Origin: Leptospiraceae bacterium
Lineage (GTDB): Bacteria > Spirochaetota > Leptospiria > Leptospirales > Leptonemataceae
Length of the DNA: 43,401 nucleotides
Assembly (NCBI GenBank): GCA_020441005.1
Contig: JAGRNA010000022.1
Location: 1 to 43,401, forward strand
Direction: 5' to 3'
A program made the position numbers and the translations under genes. Numbering within the stretch: position 1 is the first letter of the stretch; every line of letters begins with the position of its first letter. A model generated the notes under the pieces. The model ran no database searches and was not told the DNA's origin. It was given only the letters and a program-made list of their open reading frames with translations. Positions 8,983 through 16,290 of the stretch are shown here, one piece after another.

Positions 8983-9756
8983 CTACAAGTTCTTTTCTGC
9001 GGCCCGAGCAATGCGGCTGAAGACGATGGCATTACGGCCGCCGATCAGTTCCTGTTTGTGATCCTGCACATAGCGCTGCAGCAGCGCGGCGCACAGCGGA
9101 TCACTATGATACAGATGGATCCGTTCATAATTAGCCTGCGTTGACGAGATCCGGTTCATCACCCGCGTATCACGCCGCTGCAGCAGACGTCGGACCAGCT
9201 CAAATTTATCCTGGGCCCGTTGTTCAAAACTGCCAGTCCGGGGGTACAGATGGCTGGCTTCACTAAAGGGATTCTTCAAGACCGGAAAACGCAACTCGCC
9301 AATCAGCCGATCTGTAATGCTTTGCAGTTCGCGGTGCTGACTAAAAGACAAAAAGAACAAATCATGCCCGCGAAACAGGTGATTACTGGCCGTGCGGGCG
9401 ATTACCTCCGGAGGAGTGATATTTTCATCACTGCTTTCGATGAACGGATACTCAAATTCATCGAGAGTAAAGCAGTCCGTGAGCAACATTTCCGGATATT
9501 GTTCCACATGGCTTTGGTACATGTGCAGGGCTTCTGGAAAATTGACCCGTGAACCCAGCACCCCCAGCCGAATGTCACGGATCTTCCAGCGGGCTTCGGG
9601 ATGAAAAATGATCCCGTCAAACTCAAAGACCGCGGCAACGCTGCTCCCGGATTCCTCCGGCGCTAGACTGGCTGTTTGATTCATATTATATATCGGATCC
9701 TGGCACCAGGAATGACTGCTGGAAAGGCTTGTCAATAGCTCCCGACACTGCGCCAT
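8983..9756 (-). CDS. Hypothetical protein with degenerate HAD-like fold
   Basis: A soluble protein of about 257 residues that I cannot assign firmly. A strand followed by EFDGI resembles haloacid dehalogenase motif I (DxDG[TV]) with the nucleophilic Asp replaced by Glu. LFFLSFS later looks like motif II (strand ending in Ser/Thr), and HLYHSDPLCAALLQRYV resembles motif IV/cap return. If this reading is right, catalysis by the usual aspartyl-phosphate route is unlikely. The frame opens at a GTG at 9810, but I prefer the ATG at 9756 because a purine-rich AAAGGG lies upstream of it and the first 18 residues are low complexity. It is divergent from the symporter gene at 9861. Confidence 0.5.
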   Translation of the reverse strand: MAQCRELLTSLSSSHSWCQDPIYNMNQTASLAPEESGSSVAAVFEFDGIIFHPEARWKIRDIRLGVLGSRVNFPEALHMYQSHVEQYPEMLLTDCFTLDEFEYPFIESSDENITPPEVIARTASNHLFRGHDLFFLSFSQHRELQSITDRLIGELRFPVLKNPFSEASHLYPRTGSFEQRAQDKFELVRRLLQRRDTRVMNRISSTQANYERIHLYHSDPLCAALLQRYVQDHKQELIGGRNAIVFSRIARAAEKNL

Positions 9757-9860
9757 GGTCGCTTGTTCCCTTTCGGGATTTGCATTTGCCCCATCCTTCT
9801 GATGATTCACAGGATGACCACTAAAATCTGCCCGCCGGGCAGCCTGAACAGGACACGATC

Positions 9861-11723
9861 ATGACACTTGCAAGCGGCGACTGGATTGTTATTATACTTT
9901 ATTTTTCGATCAGCCTGGGACTGGGCCTGTTTCTGGCGCGCACCAAAACCAGCCGCTTGAGCGATTACTTTTTATCGGGCCGGCAGGGTCATTGGCTCCT
10001 GCTCGGCACCGGCATGGTCGCCACAACCTTTGGAGCGGACACGCCCCTGACGGTCGCAGGTTTGACCGGATCCATGGGGATCTCCGGCAACTGGCTATGG
10101 TGGAGCGCCGCGATTGGCGGCATGTTTACCGTCTGGTTCTACGCCCGTTTGTGGCGACGGGCTGCAATCCTGACCGACCTTGAATTTATCGAGATTCGTT
10201 ACAGCGGCCCGGTGGCCAATTTTTTACGCGGATTCAAGTCCATTTATTTCGGTTTCTTTTTGAATTTGATTGTGATGGCTTGGGTCAATCTGGCCTTGCT
10301 GACCATCATTCAGACGGCATTCCCGGCGACCCGGGGCATTGCCATACAAATCGGATCCCTGCAAGTCGGATCCCTGCAGATCAGCATGGCCCAGGCAATC
10401 GTCATTGGCTGCGCTTTTTTTACCCTGCTGTATTCGGCCTTGAGCGGGCTATGGGGCGTGATGATTGCAGATGCCTTCCAGTTTGTGATCGCTCTTTTGG
10501 GCTGCATCCTTTTGGCCTGGTTTTCCTTGCAGCATGATTCGATCCAGAACGCCGGCGGCCTGCATGCAATCCTGCCGGATGTGTGGCTGGATTTTTTTCC
10601 CGACTTCAGCAACAGCCCGGTCCCGCTGACTGCTGATCCGGCAGGCAGTGCCGGTGTTCCGGCCAAAATCAGTCTGGCCTCTTTTTTGGCGTATGTACTG
10701 GTGCAATGGTGGGCCTCATGGTATCCGGGTGCCGAGCCCGGCGGCGGCGGTTATGTGGCCCAGCGAATCATGTCCGCCCGGGATGAAAAACACGGCCTTT
10801 TAGCGACTCTATGGTTTATTATCGCTCACTACTGCATCCGTTCCTGGCCCTGGATACTAGCCGGGCTGGCTGTGCTCGTCATTTATCCGGAACTGCATGG
10901 GGCCGAAACGGCGGCCAAAGAGGCGGCTTATGTGCAATTAATGCGCGATCTTTTGCCGGTACCTTTCAAAGGATTGTTGCTGGCGGCATTTCTGGGAGCC
11001 TACATGTCGACCATCTCGACCCACCTGAACTGGGGCGCATCCTATTTAATAAATGATTTTTATAAACGCTTTGTGGAGCGGGACAAGAGCGACCGATATT
11101 ATATCCGGCTTTCCCAGTTTTTGGGACTGCTTTTAATTGTCGCGGCCCTGGTGGTGAGCTTTGGTCTGTTGTCGTCGATCAAAGAGACCTGGGATTTCCT
11201 GCTTTCAGCGACTGCCGGGATGGGGTTTGTACTCTTGCTGCGCTGGTATTGGTGGCGAGTCAACGCTGTGGCAGAGTTGACCTCGATGATCGCGCCTGTA
11301 TTCATTCTATTGGCCATGCGCTTGCTGGAAAACAGTGCCTGGTTTAGCGCGGCTGGCTATCAAATACCGCCAGCACCGCAAAATCTGTTTATCATTGTAC
11401 CGCTTTCCATTGTAACGATCCTGATAGTACAGTATGCCAGTCCCGCGGAAAACACAGCGCTTTTACAGCGCTTCTATGATCGGATTCAACCGCCCGGACC
11501 GGGCTGGCGGTCCTTTCGCGGCACCAAATCAGCTCCCTCCTTGCCGCTGCTATGGCCTCTGACAGGCTGGCTTTCCGGGACAACCCTGGTTTATGCCGGC
11601 CTCTTTTTCCCCGGCGCGCTTTTGCTGCAACGTTGGGAACTGGCACTCTGGTCAGGAGTGGTGCTTTGTATTAGTCTGTTGATTACTGCGTTGGCGGTCA
11701 AAAAGGAGTTCCAGCGCTCGTAA
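9861..11723 (+). CDS. Sodium:solute symporter family transporter
   Basis: A 620-residue inner-membrane protein with about 14 hydrophobic segments and the SSS-family landmarks: RLSDYFLSGRQ after helix 1, GMVATTFGADTPL in helix 2 and a conserved FKGLLLAAFLGAYMSTISTHLNWG segment in helix 9 with the Ser/Thr pair expected at the second sodium site. It should import an unknown organic solute with sodium. The N-terminal repeat IQIGSLQVGSLQIS (about residue 165) is a short local duplication. Start is ATG 9861, with AGGA about seven bases upstream. It converges with the gene ending at 11774; the 50-base gap contains a small hairpin (CTGCA/TGCAG arms) but no T-run. Confidence 0.92.
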   Translation: MTLASGDWIVIILYFSISLGLGLFLARTKTSRLSDYFLSGRQGHWLLLGTGMVATTFGADTPLTVAGLTGSMGISGNWLWWSAAIGGMFTVWFYARLWRRAAILTDLEFIEIRYSGPVANFLRGFKSIYFGFFLNLIVMAWVNLALLTIIQTAFPATRGIAIQIGSLQVGSLQISMAQAIVIGCAFFTLLYSALSGLWGVMIADAFQFVIALLGCILLAWFSLQHDSIQNAGGLHAILPDVWLDFFPDFSNSPVPLTADPAGSAGVPAKISLASFLAYVLVQWWASWYPGAEPGGGGYVAQRIMSARDEKHGLLATLWFIIAHYCIRSWPWILAGLAVLVIYPELHGAETAAKEAAYVQLMRDLLPVPFKGLLLAAFLGAYMSTISTHLNWGASYLINDFYKRFVERDKSDRYYIRLSQFLGLLLIVAALVVSFGLLSSIKETWDFLLSATAGMGFVLLLRWYWWRVNAVAELTSMIAPVFILLAMRLLENSAWFSAAGYQIPPAPQNLFIIVPLSIVTILIVQYASPAENTALLQRFYDRIQPPGPGWRSFRGTKSAPSLPLLWPLTGWLSGTTLVYAGLFFPGALLLQRWELALWSGVVLCISLLITALAVKKEFQRS

Positions 11724-11773
11724 ATTTGATCCGTCAGACTGCATCAGGTTGCAGCCCTGTCCCGGCAGGCAGC

Positions 11774-12682
11774 TCACCAGAGCAGCTCGAACTGCCGGGG
11801 CCGGCTCTGAATCCAGCCGGCCCATTTCCGGGTCCCGGCCAGGCGGTGTGCTTGCTGCCAATACCAGATCCGACCGGGAGGTGCCGCTGCATCAGGGCAC
11901 TGTAGTACGGCCCAGAAGGGATCCACAATCAGGACACTGCGGGCGTCCTGGGTGCGCACCAGAAACCAAAGGATGTCCGGTCGCAGCCCATCCGGTTGCA
12001 ATAGCAGTAAGCCGGGGGCGTACATTTTTACCGGCCGAGCCTTGACCTGGCGCACGGTTTCGAGGACTGCCGGTGGAAACAGCCGGTCGCGTATGCGCCG
12101 TCCCCGCAGCTGGCTGGCTGTAAAGCGCAGCGCGCCGCGAAAGTGATATATATCCGGCGTATGGGCAGCAGTCTCCATACTATAGGCGTCACTACTGCGA
12201 AAAAAGACGGCATCGGCACGGACCAGGGCCCGCTTGACAGTCTCCTGAAACGCGCCGGCATCATCGGTCGTACTGCTGGTGCCTGGATCCAGACCAGAGT
12301 CAATCAGCACCAGCCGGTCGGGAAAGCGAATTTGAAAAACCCGCTGCGGCAGTGGACCTGGACAAGCCGGAGCTTTGGCCGCCCAGCGCCGCCAGCCGCT
12401 AAAGTCAGCCAACTCGAACACGCTGCCAGACAATACCACCAGCTCACGAGGGCGCTCATCTCTTTGGCTGGCGCTTTCACCCGCGGATAAGCCGACTGGT
12501 TCCATCAGCGAGCTGCGTTCCAGTAGCTGATCCAGTCGCTGCCAGTCCCAATCCCGTGACCAGTTCACCTGCCCATCAGCATGTTCCAAAGGCCAGGGAC
12601 GCAGCAAGAAGTAATGCCAGATCGGCAGACTGAGGATAAACAGACTGATTCCAGTCAACAACAGATCTCGGAGGCGTTGCAT
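11774..12682 (-). CDS. Membrane-anchored degenerate metallo-beta-lactamase-fold protein (putative)
   Basis: A 302-residue protein with one N-terminal membrane anchor (LLLTGISLFILSLPIW). The middle resembles a metallo-beta-lactamase fold: a strand and turn LVLIDSGLDPG (residues 124-134), then a helix, then a strand VRADAVFFRSSDAYSMETA where active members have THxHxDH. The histidines are absent. A later LRPDILWFLVRTQDARSVLIVDPFW resembles the second half of the fold. I infer a non-catalytic, metal-free relative; alternatively it is an unrelated alpha/beta protein. Its start is 24 bases from the 5' end of the next minus-strand gene's stop, so it lies downstream of the phosphohexomutase in a probable operon. 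Confidence 0.5.
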   Translation of the reverse strand: MQRLRDLLLTGISLFILSLPIWHYFLLRPWPLEHADGQVNWSRDWDWQRLDQLLERSSLMEPVGLSAGESASQRDERPRELVVLSGSVFELADFSGWRRWAAKAPACPGPLPQRVFQIRFPDRLVLIDSGLDPGTSSTTDDAGAFQETVKRALVRADAVFFRSSDAYSMETAAHTPDIYHFRGALRFTASQLRGRRIRDRLFPPAVLETVRQVKARPVKMYAPGLLLLQPDGLRPDILWFLVRTQDARSVLIVDPFWAVLQCPDAAAPPGRIWYWQQAHRLAGTRKWAGWIQSRPRQFELLW

Positions 12683-12706
12683 CAGGATTGGACCGGCAAC
12701 AGCTGA

Positions 12707-14224
12707 TCAGGACAGACCGGCGCGGGCACTTTGTAGCAGTTCAGCGAGCTCCCGTTTGCTTTGGTGTTCGGCAATCAAACGCACCACCGGCTCGGTATTG
12801 CTCGCCCGTAAATGAATCCAGGGCCGGCCGCCGCTCCAGTGTAAATACAACCCGTCGGAGGTATCCACCCGGGCGTCCTGGAAGCGACGCTGCATGGCTT
12901 CAAACAAGCGGTCAATTTTTTGACCAGGCCGCAACTGCAGCTTTTCTTTGGCCATAAATAAGGGCGGCATTGCATCCATTAAATCGTCCAGCTGACGGGC
13001 ACCCTGCTTTGCCATTGCAGAAAGGATCAATCCGGCGCCAAGCAGGCTGTCGCGACCAAAGGATGGCACAGCGCTGTGAATCACGCCGCCGTTGCCCTCC
13101 CCGCCAAACAAAGCCCGTCGTTTTTTCATCTGCGCGACAACATTTGCTTCACCAACCGCCGAGCGATGGACGCTGATACCCTGGGGACGCACAACATCGT
13201 CCAACAAACAAGCTGTAGACAAATTGACCACCATCGATTGTTTCACGTTGGCCGGCAAAGCCAGCCCGCCGGCGGCCAGGGGCAGGGTGTATTCTTCATT
13301 AATTCCACCACGGCCCGGACTGCCAGTTACCAAACGGTCCGCGTCCGGGTCGAGCGCGAAGCCGCAATCCAGACCGCCGCTTTTGAGCCGGCGGTCAAAT
13401 TCCCGCAGGGCCCGCGGCGTTGGTTCCGGGGGACGGGGAAAGCGCAGACTAGAGTTGCAGTAGAGTTTTTCGACCTGACAGCCAAGTTGTTCCAGCAGCA
13501 TGGGCAAGGCGCGGCGGCCGGCTCCATCCACAGCGTCAACCAGGACTTTAAAGCGACATTGCCGAATACGTTCTACATTCGGCAGAACAGCCAGCACTGC
13601 GTCAATGTGCGGTTGCATTGGATCAAAAGCAGAATACGAACCAGTTTTACGCCAGTCGATTGGTCGCGCCAAACCCCGGGTCACAATCTCACGCAGCTTT
13701 TGACCTTGCTTGTGGTCGAAGAAAAATCCGCCCTTGCCTAAAAACTTGAAACCATTCCACTCCATCGGATTATGGGAGGCGGAAATGATAACCCCGGCAT
13801 CAGCCTCCAGGTAACGCACCGCAGCCTTGATGGTGGGGGTCGGCGCCAATCCAGCGTCGAGTACCTCTTTACCATGCAGCTGTAAAATACCGCTGAACTG
13901 GTCCTGCAGCGCTGGACCACTGGGCCGTGAATCACGGCCAATGACAATCCGCTTGCCGCTCATTGTAGCGAAGGCCTCTGCCAGACTGGTAACCAACAGC
14001 GGATCCAGGCCGGCCGGAATGCGGCCACGCACACCGGAAATGGACACCATCAAGTCGCCGGGCCGGTCCAGGTTGGCTGCCGAGGGCGCCGGCGCATTGG
14101 ATTGGCCCTTTTTTTTTGAGCTGGTTTTCTTTTGACGATCCATGGATACCGGAGTACCAGTGCCTTTAATGTCCCTTGCAAGCAAGCGGTTTTGATATTT
14201 GAGTAAAAAAATTCTGTTTTTCAT
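12707..14224 (-). CDS. Phosphohexomutase (phosphoglucosamine/phosphomannomutase family)
   Basis: A cytoplasmic alpha-D-phosphohexomutase that moves phosphate between C1 and C6 of a hexose, in a pathway such as cell-wall precursor or exopolysaccharide synthesis. All four family motifs are present: phosphoserine loop ISASHNP (S150), metal loop DPDADR (292-297), sugar loop GGEGNGG (374-380) and phosphate loop RASNTEP (473-479). The sugar loop is GEGNG rather than the GEMSG or GEQSG typical of PMM or GlmM, so substrate choice is uncertain. The first ~58 residues are Lys/Ser-rich and precede the normal family start at SISGVRG; translation may begin at the internal ATG (14143) instead. No clear Shine-Dalgarno sequence supports either. 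Confidence 0.88.
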   Translation of the reverse strand: MKNRIFLLKYQNRLLARDIKGTGTPVSMDRQKKTSSKKKGQSNAPAPSAANLDRPGDLMVSISGVRGRIPAGLDPLLVTSLAEAFATMSGKRIVIGRDSRPSGPALQDQFSGILQLHGKEVLDAGLAPTPTIKAAVRYLEADAGVIISASHNPMEWNGFKFLGKGGFFFDHKQGQKLREIVTRGLARPIDWRKTGSYSAFDPMQPHIDAVLAVLPNVERIRQCRFKVLVDAVDGAGRRALPMLLEQLGCQVEKLYCNSSLRFPRPPEPTPRALREFDRRLKSGGLDCGFALDPDADRLVTGSPGRGGINEEYTLPLAAGGLALPANVKQSMVVNLSTACLLDDVVRPQGISVHRSAVGEANVVAQMKKRRALFGGEGNGGVIHSAVPSFGRDSLLGAGLILSAMAKQGARQLDDLMDAMPPLFMAKEKLQLRPGQKIDRLFEAMQRRFQDARVDTSDGLYLHWSGGRPWIHLRASNTEPVVRLIAEHQSKRELAELLQSARAGLS

Positions 14225-14326
14225 CAGAAAAGAATTGACCTTTTTCGTAAATCATCGTCAAAGAGCTTGTTCTGATGAGGCAGTCTCAACGGCCTGGTCG
14301 GGATAATTTTAAAATTGAGAAAACAA

Positions 14327-14653
14327 ATGAAAAAAATGAAGGGTTTTTTGATGACCGCCGTAATTTCCGCCCTGGTATGCGGTAGTCTATGGGCAGCCCC
14401 GGCAACCTTCACTGTGACCAATGACACAGATGCGAAGATTGTTAAATTATTTGCCCGCGAAAAAGGAACCACCCAGTGGAACTTTTTCAGTATCGGCAGT
14501 GGTATTGCTGCAGGCAGCGAAACCAAACTGCAATGGAACGATCCGGACGAAGGCGAATGTGAATGGGAATTCATGGCTGTTTTCGCAGACGGTGAAAAAT
14601 CAAACGTATTCACAGTCGATACATGCGAAGAGCATGATATTGTATTCGAATAA
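14327..14653 (+). CDS. Small secreted protein, unknown function
   Basis: A 108-residue protein with a classical signal peptide (KKMKGFLMTAVISALVCG, likely cut after LWA). The remaining ~85 residues are beta-rich, with many Thr, Asp and Glu and two cysteines near the end (EGECEWE and DTCEEHD) that could form a disulfide. No domain is recognised. The frame opens at a TTG at 14315, but the ATG at 14327 is preferred since a GAGA sits eight bases upstream. It is monocistronic: an intrinsic terminator follows 33 bases after the stop. Confidence 0.75.
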   Translation: MKKMKGFLMTAVISALVCGSLWAAPATFTVTNDTDAKIVKLFAREKGTTQWNFFSIGSGIAAGSETKLQWNDPDEGECEWEFMAVFADGEKSNVFTVDTCEEHDIVFE

Positions 14654-14685
14654 TTCTCGATTTGCCGATTTGTAGAATTGGTCTC

Positions 14686-14713
14686 AAGCCACCCCTTGCC
14701 GGGTGGCTTTTTT
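14686..14713 (+). terminator. Rho-independent terminator of the small secreted protein gene
   Basis: A perfect nine-base-pair stem (AAGCCACCC / GGGTGGCTT) with a six-base loop is followed directly by a run of six T residues. It ends the transcript of the gene at 14327-14653. Confidence 0.92.
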
Positions 14714-14756
14714 GTGCCTTGGGTGCATTACAGTCACTGCCGACCCTTCAAATCAA

Positions 14757-14899
14757 CCCCCGCGCCAGGGGGCGATCCTGCGACACCGCTCAGCACCGTG
14801 CTGTTCAGCGCAGCGTCAGTGAGTTGGGCCGCAGTTTTCTTGCTGCAAATGCGCCTGTATTGGTCGCCCGGCCCCCGCGCCAGGGGGCGATCCTTCGAC
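14757..14899. repeat. Pair of 28-nt direct repeats with a G+C hairpin
   Basis: Two copies, at 14757-14784 and 14872-14899, differ at one base. Each contains a hairpin with CCCCC and GGGGG arms around GCGCCA, followed by GATCCT. They are 115 bases apart and bracket the first module of the larger dispersed repeat. A weaker version of the hairpin occurs near 16648-16660 (CCCGCGCCAGGGAGC). Confidence 0.8.
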
Positions 14900-15213
14900 G
14901 AAGCTCAGGAACCGCGTGTCTGCGAGCGACCTGGCTTAGGCAGGCAGGAGCGAGCTAGCCGGAGCACCCGATGCTGGCCGGAATTAAGATAATTTTGTAA
15001 CAAATACGCAGTATTTGGCCGCACTGACAGGAATGCGCCGGCTGCTAAAACGAGTCGCATGTGGTGTCTTGTGCAGCTCTGGGCCAGGGAGGGCCCTGCG
15101 TTCGCCAGTCTGTGACACGGATGTCACAGTTGGCGAGCACAAGCACACCCATCGACGAGTAGCTATCTGCCGGCTCTTCAACCAGGCGGGTTTCCCCCCG
15201 GCCGGCAGGCGCC
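14815..15213. repeat. Composite dispersed repeat, copy 1 (modules M1, M2, hairpin, M3)
   Basis: This non-coding stretch shares three ordered modules with 25327-25725: M1 (14815-14850, GTCAG.GAGTTGGG to CTGCAAATGC), M2 (14994-15020, containing the palindrome AAATACGCAGTATTT) and M3 (15183-15213, 30 of 31 bases identical). Spacings are similar (about 122 and 163 bases here, 104 and 187 there). Between M2 and M3 is a long hairpin: arms 15068-15074/15137-15143, 15102-15107/15131-15136 and 15111-15117/15122-15128 around a CGGA loop. Copy 2 has the same architecture with different but still complementary arms. M3 lies 109 bases upstream of the actin-like start codon. There is no convincing protein frame. 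Confidence 0.75.
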
Positions 15214-15247
15214 ATATTTTTCTTGAATTCAGCAGGAGTTCCAGGAC

Positions 15248-15261
15248 CACTGACATCAGTG
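15248..15261. promoter_or_regulatory. Palindrome upstream of the actin-like gene
   Basis: A perfect inverted repeat (CACTGA, two-base spacer, TCAGTG) sits 60 bases before the actin-like start codon. Size and position suit a regulator-binding site, but no regulator is identified and no promoter boxes are clear around it. Confidence 0.4.
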
Positions 15262-15321
15262 TTAATTGCTGCTGCGGCATGGCTACAGACCAGCGGACAG
15301 CGTATCCCGCAGGAGATTTGG

Positions 15322-16290
15322 ATGCCCACAATAAAAACAGTGCTCTTCAACAGAAAAGGCCGAACGGCCGCCGGCCTGGCCTTGCTGCTGGCGGCTTTTT
15401 ATCTGCCCAACTGGCGCACAGCCAGTCTGCAAGCAGAGGAAGACGCAGAGTCGCTGGTGGTGATTCAGTTAGCAGACCGAACAATTCGAGCCGGCCTGGC
15501 TGGCGAAAAGACTCCGCGGACTGTGTTTCCAGCAGTCGTGGGCCGCCCCAAAAGCACCGGCGTGATGATCGGAATGGGCCAGAAATCAACCTATATTGGC
15601 GACGAAGCCCTCGCGCGCGCCAGCACATTACGGCTGAACTACCCAATTCAAAACGGTAGCGTCACCAACTGGGATGATGTCGAAAAAATCCTGCACTATG
15701 TGTTTTACACCAAACTGCGCGTCAGCCCCGAAAATGCCTCAGTGCTGGTCCTGCAATCCCCGCTCAACTCGCGTAGCAACCGCGAGAAGCTGACTCAGAT
15801 TCTTTTCGAAACCTTTAATGTACGCAACTTTTTCGTCTCTCATGACACAGTCCTGGCGTTGTACGCCGCAGGTCAAACCAGCGGCCTGACTGCCGCTTTC
15901 AGCGAAAACTACACTCTGATCAATCCCGTCTACGAGGGCTACCTGCTGATGAATGCCAGCCAGACACTGAGTCCCGGCGCTGATGTGAGCCAGGCTATAC
16001 TAAAATCAATTACCCAGGCAGACAAGCGCAGTCAGCCGGCCCTGTTCGCCGGCATTGTGCTAGTCGGTGCAGCCGTACCTGCTGGTATCGAACAGAAAAT
16101 CCGCGCGGATCTCAAGGGCAGTATTCCAGCTGGCAGCCAGTTGGTGGTAGAGCGGGCCAGTGATCCGGTACTGGCCGCCTGGCGCGGCGGGTCGATTCTG
16201 GCCAACCTTTCGACCTTTGCTGATATGTGGATCACCAAGGATGAATATGATGAGGCCGGCGCCAGTATCGTCCATCGTAAATGTAACTAA
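15322..16290 (+). CDS. Exported actin-like protein with lost nucleotide-binding loops
   Basis: This 322-residue protein is a close relative of eukaryotic actin, not of MreB, ParM or FtsA. Matching blocks in actin order are PRTVFPAVVGRPK, GMGQK, YIGDEA, TNWDD, NREKLTQILFETFN, VYEGY, WRGGSILANLSTF, MWITKDEYDE and SIVHRKC, which aligns actin Cys374. A signal peptide precedes them: KTVLFNRKGR, the hydrophobic AAGLALLLAAFYL, likely cleavage after SLQA (residue 38). Key parts are changed. The phosphate-1 loop DNGSG is replaced near residues 48-53, and phosphate-2 DSGDG is replaced near 192-196. The SGG turn is now VGA. About 90 residues (actin ~200-289, most of subdomain 4 and part of 3) are missing between residues 237 and 239. 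ATG 15322 is chosen because AGGAG lies six bases upstream; the longer frame from 15223 is untranslated repeat flank. Exported decoy or surface mimic of actin is inference. Confidence 0.9.
   Translation: MPTIKTVLFNRKGRTAAGLALLLAAFYLPNWRTASLQAEEDAESLVVIQLADRTIRAGLAGEKTPRTVFPAVVGRPKSTGVMIGMGQKSTYIGDEALARASTLRLNYPIQNGSVTNWDDVEKILHYVFYTKLRVSPENASVLVLQSPLNSRSNREKLTQILFETFNVRNFFVSHDTVLALYAAGQTSGLTAAFSENYTLINPVYEGYLLMNASQTLSPGADVSQAILKSITQADKRSQPALFAGIVLVGAAVPAGIEQKIRADLKGSIPAGSQLVVERASDPVLAAWRGGSILANLSTFADMWITKDEYDEAGASIVHRKCN

Noticed and set aside
15576..15670. Integron attC sites or a cassette array as the meaning of the dispersed repeats
   Set aside because: No GTTRRRY/RYYYAAC core could be found at the hairpin ends, genes between copies face both ways, and the recombinase at 7.7 kb looks like ordinary XerD rather than IntI.
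15322..16290. Interpretation as a bacterial cytoskeletal protein (MreB, ParM, MamK, FtsA)
   Set aside because: The actin-specific blocks (GMGQK, TNWDD, the full C-terminal SIVHRKC) are absent from those families, and the signal peptide does not fit a cytoplasmic filament.
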